Shown in pieces: positions 58,788 to 64,000 of a stretch of 64,000 nucleotides of DNA. Source of the DNA: Saccharopolyspora galaxeae (GTDB taxonomy: Bacteria > Actinomycetota > Actinomycetes > Mycobacteriales > Pseudonocardiaceae); assembly GCF_016526145.1 (NCBI RefSeq), contig NZ_JADDUE010000010.1, positions 1-64,000 on the forward strand. Direction: 5' to 3'. The notes under the pieces are model-generated. The model saw nothing but the letters and a program-made list of their open reading frames with translations, made no database searches and was not told the origin of the DNA. Position numbers and translations under genes: made by a program. How positions within the stretch are numbered: position 1 is the first letter of the stretch; the number at the start of each line of letters is the position of its first letter.

Positions 58788-59270
58788 CTATTCCTTTTCG
58801 AGCCGGGCCAGGCCGCGGTACTGCGCATCGATCACTTCGGCGAGCCTGTTGAGCTGCCGCGCGAGCTGCCACCGCTCGTCCGGGCTGAATTCCGCGTAAC
58901 CGGCGGCCTGCGCGCGGCGCTGGCGGGTGCGCAGCCGGTCCAGCTCCGCGGCTCCTTCGGGAGTGAGCCCGATCAGCACGCGTCGCTCGTCGTCCGGGCT
59001 GCGGCGGCGGGTGACGAAACCCTTGCCTTCGAGCTGCTTGAGCATCCGGGTCGCGGTCGGCAACGCGACGCCCGCCGCTACCGCGAGGTCGCCGACGGGC
59101 AGTTCGCCCTCGCCGGCCAGCGGCAGCACCAGTGCGAGCTGGGCGAGCGAGAGGCCGCCCGCGCCGGCGTTGGCGGCCCGCGCGCGGCGCATGGCCAGGA
59201 ACAGCGCGTCGGTGGCCCGCGAGAGCTCGGATGTCCCGTCGTGCTCGGGATTTTGCGGCGCTTGCGACAT
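58788..59270 (-). CDS. MarR-family transcriptional regulator
   Basis: 160 residues. The winged helix LPVGDLAVAAGVALPTATRMLKQLEGKGFVTRRRSPDDERRVLIGLTPEGAAELDRLR (blocks, about 77-134) is the MarR signature, including the DxRxxxxxLT wing. It is divergent from the amidohydrolase gene with 53 bp between starts. Two inverted repeats fill that gap, so autoregulation and control of the amidohydrolase are very likely. The DinB-fold gene downstream may be in the same transcript. Confidence 0.88.
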   Translation of the reverse strand: MSQAPQNPEHDGTSELSRATDALFLAMRRARAANAGAGGLSLAQLALVLPLAGEGELPVGDLAVAAGVALPTATRMLKQLEGKGFVTRRRSPDDERRVLIGLTPEGAAELDRLRTRQRRAQAAGYAEFSPDERWQLARQLNRLAEVIDAQYRGLARLEKE

Positions 59271-59276
59271 GGCTGC

Positions 59277-59307
59277 TACCTTACCGGAAAGGTAGTTAGC
59301 AAGCTAA
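59277..59307. promoter_or_regulatory. Two adjacent inverted repeats, MarR operators
   Basis: TACCTT-N6-AAGGTA at 59277-59294 and TTAGCAAGCTAA at 59296-59307 are both perfect inverted repeats. They sit side by side between the divergent MarR and amidohydrolase starts, which are only 53 bp apart. Confidence 0.75.
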
Positions 59308-59323
59308 GTAATTCGGAGGAGAC

Positions 59324-60247
59324 ATGACCGGGCGCATCGATGTCCACCACCACGTCGTGCCGCCCCGCTACCGGCAGCGGCTCTCGCGCGCCGGCGTTTC
59401 CGCGGGCGGCCGCGGGATTCCGGAATGGAGTGCGGATGCCTCGCTGGAGCTGATGCAGCGCAACGGGATCGAGGCGGCCATCCTGTCGATCACCACTCCC
59501 GGCGTGGAGCCTTGGCTGAACGACGGCGCCCGCGAGTTCGCGCGCGAGCTCAACGAGTTCTGCGCCGGGCTGGCTGCGGAACATCCCGGACGCTTCGGAT
59601 TCTGGGCCACGTTGACGTTGCCGGACGTGAACGGTGCGGTGCACGAGGCCGCCTACGCGCTGGACGAGCTGCACGCGGACGGAGTGGTGTTGCTTGCCAA
59701 CAGCAACGGGACTTACCTCGGCGATCCGGAGTTCGACCCGTTGATGGCCGAATTGGACGCTCGTGCGGCTGTGGTGTTCGTGCACCCGTCCGAGCTGCCC
59801 GCCGAGCCCGTTCCCGGGGTTCCGCCCTATGCGGCGGATTTCCTGCTCGACACCACCCGGGCGGCGGTGAACCTGGCCGCCCGCGGCGTACCGCGCCGGT
59901 TCCCGAACATCAAGATCATCTTGCCGCACGCGGGCGGGTTCCTGCCGTACGCGGCCGAACGCATCGCCGGTTCGCTCGCCCTCGACGATCCGAGCCGTGA
60001 TGCCGGGCAGCTGTTGGCGGACCTGCGCGGCTTCTACTTCGACACCGCGCTGTCGGCCTCCGAGTACTCACTTCCGGCGCTGACCCGGTTCGCCGAGCTC
60101 GGGCACGTGCTGTTCGGCAGCGATTTCCCCTACGCCACGGCAGAAATGGCGACCTGGTTCACCGGCAAGCTGGACGCCTGGGACGGAATCGACCACGCCG
60201 AAGTGGACCGGGTCAACGCCGGGCGGCTGTTGCCCCGGTTCGGTTGA
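59324..60247 (+). CDS. Amidohydrolase-2 family (ACMSD-like) metal-dependent hydrolase/decarboxylase
   Basis: 307 residues. The N-terminal metal motif is IDVHHHVVPPRY (HxH). HPSELPAEPVPGVPPYAADFLLDTTRAAVNLA, IKIILPHAGGFLPYAAERI and VLFGSDFPYATAEM supply the further His and Asp ligands. Family members include aminocarboxymuconate-semialdehyde decarboxylase and gamma-resorcylate decarboxylase, acting on aromatic-derived acids. GGAGGAG precedes the ATG at 59324. Divergent MarR control fits degradation of an aromatic compound. An IclR gene follows 67 bp downstream. Confidence 0.86.
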   Translation: MTGRIDVHHHVVPPRYRQRLSRAGVSAGGRGIPEWSADASLELMQRNGIEAAILSITTPGVEPWLNDGAREFARELNEFCAGLAAEHPGRFGFWATLTLPDVNGAVHEAAYALDELHADGVVLLANSNGTYLGDPEFDPLMAELDARAAVVFVHPSELPAEPVPGVPPYAADFLLDTTRAAVNLAARGVPRRFPNIKIILPHAGGFLPYAAERIAGSLALDDPSRDAGQLLADLRGFYFDTALSASEYSLPALTRFAELGHVLFGSDFPYATAEMATWFTGKLDAWDGIDHAEVDRVNAGRLLPRFG

Positions 60248-60314
60248 CGCCGGTTCCCGGACGTGCGCCCGGCGGTCAGAGCCAAGATCCCGAACAGCAG
60301 AATACGATTCTCGG

Positions 60315-61082
60315 ATGAAGAACAAGCCGCCGTACGCGCTCAGCTCCGTCGACAACGCGTTGCTGCTGCTGCAACTGCTGCGCGACCAAGGTGGGCTCCG
60401 GGTCAGCGACGCGGCAGAAGAGCTCGGCATCGCCCGTTCCACGGCGCACCGGCTGCTTTCCATGCTGGTGTACCGCGATTTCGCGATCCAGGACGACAAC
60501 CGGACCTACGTTCCCGGCCCGGCGCTGGCGGCCGGCCGGGTCTCCGGGCGGCCGAACCAGCTCCTGCGCCGCGCGGTTCACCCGCACATGGACGCGCTGT
60601 GCGAGCGGGTGCAGGAAACGGTCAACCTGCTCGTGCGGGTCGGCACTCAGACGAGGTTCCTCGCTTCGGTCGAATCGACGCGGCTGCTGCACGTCGGCGA
60701 TCGGCAGGGCGGAGTCCTGTCCGCACACCTTTCCTCCGGTGGCAAGGCGCTGCTCGCGGAACTGGGGCAGGACCAGCTCGAACAGCTCTACCGCAGGGAA
60801 GGGGATGCCGACCGGTTGTCCGAGAAGGACTGGAAAGCGCTGCTGCGGGAACTTCGCCTGGTGCGCAAGCAGGGTTACTCGATCAACCGGGACAAGACCG
60901 AGACCGGGGTGTCGGCAGTGGGCGCGGTGCTGCGCGACGCGTCGGGCGAGGCGGTGGCCGCGTTCTCGGTCTCAGTGCCCTCGGCCCGATTCGACGCCCA
61001 GCGGATTCCGCACCTCGTGCGGGAAATGCGTGCCGCTGTGGCGCGGGCCGAAACGGCGTTGCACAGCACCGAGTCGCGCTGA
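60315..61082 (+). CDS. IclR-family transcriptional regulator
   Basis: 255 residues. Helix-turn-helix LSSVDNALLLLQLLRDQGGLRVSDAAEELGIARSTAHRLLSMLVYRDFA (blocks, about 9-57). The IclR effector domain has ETVNLLVRVGTQTRFLASVES, HLSSGGKALLAEL and QGYSINRDKTETGVSAVGAVLRDASGEAVAAFSVSVPSARF in order. IclR regulators control aromatic-acid and glyoxylate pathways. It lies downstream of the ACMSD-like gene on the same strand and may control it or a distant operon; the hyi operator 45 kb away is only a possibility. Confidence 0.88.
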   Translation: MKNKPPYALSSVDNALLLLQLLRDQGGLRVSDAAEELGIARSTAHRLLSMLVYRDFAIQDDNRTYVPGPALAAGRVSGRPNQLLRRAVHPHMDALCERVQETVNLLVRVGTQTRFLASVESTRLLHVGDRQGGVLSAHLSSGGKALLAELGQDQLEQLYRREGDADRLSEKDWKALLRELRLVRKQGYSINRDKTETGVSAVGAVLRDASGEAVAAFSVSVPSARFDAQRIPHLVREMRAAVARAETALHSTESR

Positions 61083-61084
61083 GT

Positions 61085-63841
61085 TCAGCGCGAGGCCGAA
61101 CGGTCCCGCGCGGGCAGCCGGTCCACCGGCACCGGCTTGCCGAAGTAGTAGCCCTGCCCCTGGTCGCACCCGATGTCGCGCAGGATCTCCAGCTGCCGCG
61201 GGGTTTCCACGCCCTCGGCGACCACCGAGAGCCCGACCGCGTGCGCCATCGCCACGATGCTGGTCACGATCGCCTCCACGTCGTCGGACTCGCCGAGGTC
61301 GGTGATGAACGACCGGTCGATCTTGAGCGTGTCCAGCGGCAGCCGCCGCAACTGCGCCAGCGAGGAATACCCGGTGCCGAAGTCGTCGATCGCCAGGAAC
61401 ACGCCCAGCCCGCGCAGCGCCCGCAGCATCCGCACCGCCGAGGTCGCGTCCTGCATGAGCGCGTTCTCGGTGACCTCCAGGCACAGCGCGCCCGGGGGCA
61501 GCCCGGACTCCGCCAGCGCGGCCCGCACCTTCGACTGCAACCGCGGGTCGCCGAGCTGGCGCGGTGAGAGGTTCGCGTTCAGCTGCAGCGGACCGCCGTG
61601 CCGCTGGCGCAGCGCTGCGACCTCGCGGGTGACCGTGCGCAGCATGAACTCCCCGATGTTGTTGATCAGGTCGCTCTCCTCGGCCAGCGGGATGAACTCG
61701 CCGGGCGAGATCGTGCCGTGCTCCGGGTGGTCCCAGCGCAGCAGCCCCTCCACCGCGACCATCTCGCCGGTGCGCAGATCCACCACCGGCTGGTGCGCCA
61801 CCCACAGCTGCTCGAGCGCGGCGGCATTGCGCAGATCCTGTTCCAGCAGCATGTGCCGCTGCACCCGCTCGCGGAGTTCCACGTCGAAGAACGCGTAGCG
61901 GCCGCGGCCCTCGGACTTGGCCCGGTACATCGCCACGTCGGCGTCGCGCAGCAGGTCCTGGGCGCTGCGGTCGTCCCCGGGCGCGGAAACGACGATGCCG
62001 ACGCTGGCGTCCACGTGCAGCCGGATGCCCTCCACGTGCGTCGGCTCGGTGAGCGTGCGCAGCAGGTGCTCCGCCCGCACGCACCGCTGTTCGTCGTCGA
62101 GCTCTTCGTGCGTGGCGACCACGAACTCGTCCCCGCCGAGCCTGCCGACCAGATCGCCCTCGGAGGTGGCCCGCACCAGCCGCTGCCCGATGTTGCGCAG
62201 CACCTCGTCGCCGACGCCGTGGCCCAGCGAATCGTTGACGAGCTTGAAGTTGTCCAGGTCCACGAACAGCACCGTCATCGGGCGGGTGCGCGGATCGGCG
62301 CGGACGGTGGCCTCCAGGTGCTGCAGCACCATCGTGCGGTTCGCCAGCCCGGTCAGCGGGTCGTGCGTGGCCTCGTGCTCGAGCCGTTCGCGGGCCGCGC
62401 GGCTCTCGGTGATGTCGGTGAACGACACCAGCACCCGGTGCGGCGGCCTGTCGTCCGGGTTCAGCGCCCGGGCCGTGGTGGCCAGCCACACGCTGCTGCC
62501 GTCCCCCCGCTGCACCCGCACCACCCGCGAGTTCACCGGACGGCCGGTGCGCTGGGTGACCCGGGACGGGCGCTGGTCCAGCGGCACCACGCGGCCGGTC
62601 TCGTCGAACATCGGCCAGCTGGCCAGCTCCGACCCGACGAGCTCGGCGCGGTTCGTGCGCAGGATCCGCAGCGCCGCCGGATTGGCCGACTCGAAGGTTC
62701 CGTCCGGCCCGCCGACGAGCACCCCCTCGTCCAGCGCGTCGATGACCGTGGCGAAGTGCCGTTCGGCGCGGCGGCGCGCCGTCTCGTCCGCGCAGACCAA
62801 CACGAAGCCGTCGTCCATCTCGGCCACCGAGATCCGCACCCGCAGCGCGTGGCCGTCGACGTCGCGGTGCAGCGACTCCAGCACCCCGCCCTCGGCTCCC
62901 AGCAGGTCGGCGGGCCGCAGCGGGGCGCCGACCAGGTCGCCGACGTGCCTGCCGAACGCCTTGCCGGACGCCACCCCGTAGACCGCCTCGGCCGCCGGGT
63001 TCCAGCTGGTGACCACGCCCTCCCGATCGGTCGCGATGATCGCGTTGCTGACGTGCTGGACCAGTGCGGCCTGGTAGCGCAACGTGGCCTCGGCGGCCTT
63101 CTTGGTCGTGATGTCGCGCAGGATCACCTGCAGCGCCGGGTGGCCTTCCCAGCTGGTGCGTACCGAAACCAGCTCGACCGGGACGACCTTGCCGTCCTGG
63201 CGGGTCAGTTCGGCCTCCGAGGGCTTGGTGCGGGAACCGGGCGCCGTCAGCCCGCGGAGGCGTTCGTACATGGCGGTCAGCGAGCGCGGCCGCACGAACT
63301 CGGTGATCGGGCGTCCGATCAGCTCGTCGTAGCGCAAGCTGAGCATCTCCAGCGTGGAGGAGTTCGCGTAGCGCACCAACCCGTCCTGGTGCACGCAGAT
63401 CGCGTCCGGGCTCAGCTCCACCAGCAGCCGGTACCGGTCGGCCAGGTCGGTGAGGTTCTGCCGATCCTGGCGCGCCTTGGTGACGTCGCTGGCCACGCCG
63501 ATCAGGTCAGCGCCGCGGTCGGCGCCCATGCGGCGCGCGTGGAAGCGCACGAACCGGGTCTCGCCGTTCGAGTCCTGCACCGGCTGCTCCAGCTCGAGGT
63601 CTTGCCAGGCATCGGTGGTGCGGGCCGAGAGCGTCAGCGGCTCCAGCAGCTGGTGCAGGCGGGTGCGCAGGTCTTCCACACCGGATCCGGGCACGCCGAG
63701 AAGGACGTCCATCCCGGACGTCCAGGCGGTTCTGCCGTCGGCGAACCGCAGCGACCACTGCACCGCACCGTGCGCGGCAAGCGCCAGGTCGAGGAACTCG
63801 TGATCCAGTCCGGCGCCGAGCGGTTCCGGATCAACGTCCAT
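61085..63841 (-). CDS. Multi-PAS GGDEF-EAL protein (cyclic-di-GMP turnover)
   Basis: 918 residues, apparently cytoplasmic. Four PAS-like segments fill residues 1-460 (for example ELSPDAICVHQDGLVRYANSS and HVSNAIIATDREGVVTSWNPAA). The GGDEF domain has an intact GRLGGDEF near 566-573, but the position of the RxxD inhibitory site reads SEGD. The EAL domain starts as EGL but retains EVTEN, AIDDFGTGYSSL, LKIDRSF, AEGVET and GQGYYFGKP, so phosphodiesterase residues are present. It could both make and degrade c-di-GMP in response to PAS ligands. BldD-like sites lie upstream. Confidence 0.9.
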   Translation of the reverse strand: MDVDPEPLGAGLDHEFLDLALAAHGAVQWSLRFADGRTAWTSGMDVLLGVPGSGVEDLRTRLHQLLEPLTLSARTTDAWQDLELEQPVQDSNGETRFVRFHARRMGADRGADLIGVASDVTKARQDRQNLTDLADRYRLLVELSPDAICVHQDGLVRYANSSTLEMLSLRYDELIGRPITEFVRPRSLTAMYERLRGLTAPGSRTKPSEAELTRQDGKVVPVELVSVRTSWEGHPALQVILRDITTKKAAEATLRYQAALVQHVSNAIIATDREGVVTSWNPAAEAVYGVASGKAFGRHVGDLVGAPLRPADLLGAEGGVLESLHRDVDGHALRVRISVAEMDDGFVLVCADETARRRAERHFATVIDALDEGVLVGGPDGTFESANPAALRILRTNRAELVGSELASWPMFDETGRVVPLDQRPSRVTQRTGRPVNSRVVRVQRGDGSSVWLATTARALNPDDRPPHRVLVSFTDITESRAARERLEHEATHDPLTGLANRTMVLQHLEATVRADPRTRPMTVLFVDLDNFKLVNDSLGHGVGDEVLRNIGQRLVRATSEGDLVGRLGGDEFVVATHEELDDEQRCVRAEHLLRTLTEPTHVEGIRLHVDASVGIVVSAPGDDRSAQDLLRDADVAMYRAKSEGRGRYAFFDVELRERVQRHMLLEQDLRNAAALEQLWVAHQPVVDLRTGEMVAVEGLLRWDHPEHGTISPGEFIPLAEESDLINNIGEFMLRTVTREVAALRQRHGGPLQLNANLSPRQLGDPRLQSKVRAALAESGLPPGALCLEVTENALMQDATSAVRMLRALRGLGVFLAIDDFGTGYSSLAQLRRLPLDTLKIDRSFITDLGESDDVEAIVTSIVAMAHAVGLSVVAEGVETPRQLEILRDIGCDQGQGYYFGKPVPVDRLPARDRSASR

Positions 63842-63874
63842 GAATCATCCAGTGCACGCCTTCCACATTGCTCG

Positions 63875-63917
63875 TCACCGTTGGTGGTGGCGCTCCGTCA
63901 CTGATCACCGCCGGTGA
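63875..63917. promoter_or_regulatory. Two BldD-like palindromes upstream of the GGDEF-EAL gene
   Basis: TCACCGTTGGTGG at 63875-63887 and the perfect palindrome TCACCGCCGGTGA at 63905-63917 keep the outer TnACn/nGTnA part of the BldD consensus but not its centre. They lie 35-76 bp upstream of the start codon. Confidence 0.35.
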
Positions 63918-64000
63918 CATCCCAGAGTGTCAACTTACGCCGATGGCCGCCTCGCCCACAGTTTCCCATGCGCCCCACTCCGCGACTGTCCTGAGTGGTC

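Noticed and set aside
61598-63904. 768-codon plus-strand frame opposite the GGDEF-EAL gene
   Set aside because: His/Arg-rich shadow without recognisable domains. The opposite strand carries all the c-di-GMP enzyme motifs.
1-64000. Insertion sequence, prophage or conjugative element
   Set aside because: I see no transposase, integrase or relaxase motifs. The short 51-bp repeats carry no gene and show no obvious target-site duplications.

Overview
The window is high-GC actinomycete DNA. It carries a three-gene acyl-CoA carboxylase with an epsilon subunit, F420/flavin split-barrel oxidoreductases, a DinB/mycothiol-type maleylpyruvate isomerase-fold protein, a DUF397 protein, two DUF574 methyltransferases, a terpene synthase, frequent GTG/TTG starts and ATGA/GTGA stop-start overlaps. 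A Pseudonocardiaceae member such as Saccharopolyspora fits best, but the genus is an inference. I see about 60 genes, one tRNA and no insertion sequence, phage gene or CRISPR array. It reads as a chromosomal region rich in catabolic and accessory genes.

Layout. 0-6.3 kb: end of ahcY, an acetyltransferase, a VOC protein, then an SbnA-like PLP enzyme/MFS exporter/flavin-barrel operon, a His-rich membrane protein and a second MFS exporter. 6.3-11.5 kb: a repeat-tailed membrane protein, an AcuI-type reductase, a split-barrel oxidoreductase, a signal-less binding protein, and a TetR regulator divergent from a crotonase. 11.5-15.1 kb: the glyoxylate-to-glycerate operon hyi-glxR-gcl with a palindromic operator. 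15.4-22.1 kb: acyl-CoA ligase/enoyl-CoA hydratase pair and the accD-accE-accA carboxylase operon. 22.4-31.5 kb: amidase with GntR, LysR with a bile-acid-symporter-like transporter, copper amine oxidase, CorA and an NAD-dependent epimerase. 31.5-34 kb: TetR and two tandem DUF574 methyltransferases. 34.3-40.8 kb: hexarate transporter with talarate/galactarate dehydratase, then an Lrp-like regulator divergent from an MHS transporter and an M20 amidohydrolase.

41.2-46.3 kb is the most distinctive part. A polyprenyl diphosphate synthase, an odd Trp/Asp-rich protein and an ABC1 (UbiB-like) kinase form one operon. It converges on a class I terpene synthase preceded by a small PLAT-like protein. This looks like a compact terpene locus with unusual accessory proteins. 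46.5-54 kb: RluA-type pseudouridine synthase, tRNA-Cys, an LLM monooxygenase, a NIPSNAP protein, an iron-box-controlled siderophore-binding lipoprotein, a deazaflavin-dependent oxidoreductase and a PadR-P450 pair. 54-64 kb: GntR with a split transketolase, a lactate-monooxygenase-like enzyme, MarR divergent from an amidohydrolase, an IclR regulator and a large PAS-GGDEF-EAL protein.

A 51-bp near-perfect hairpin repeat occurs seven times, always just past a stop codon and twice as tandem pairs. A shorter relative supplies the stop codon of the lactate-monooxygenase gene. Several regulators sit beside clear inverted-repeat operators, recorded as separate features.
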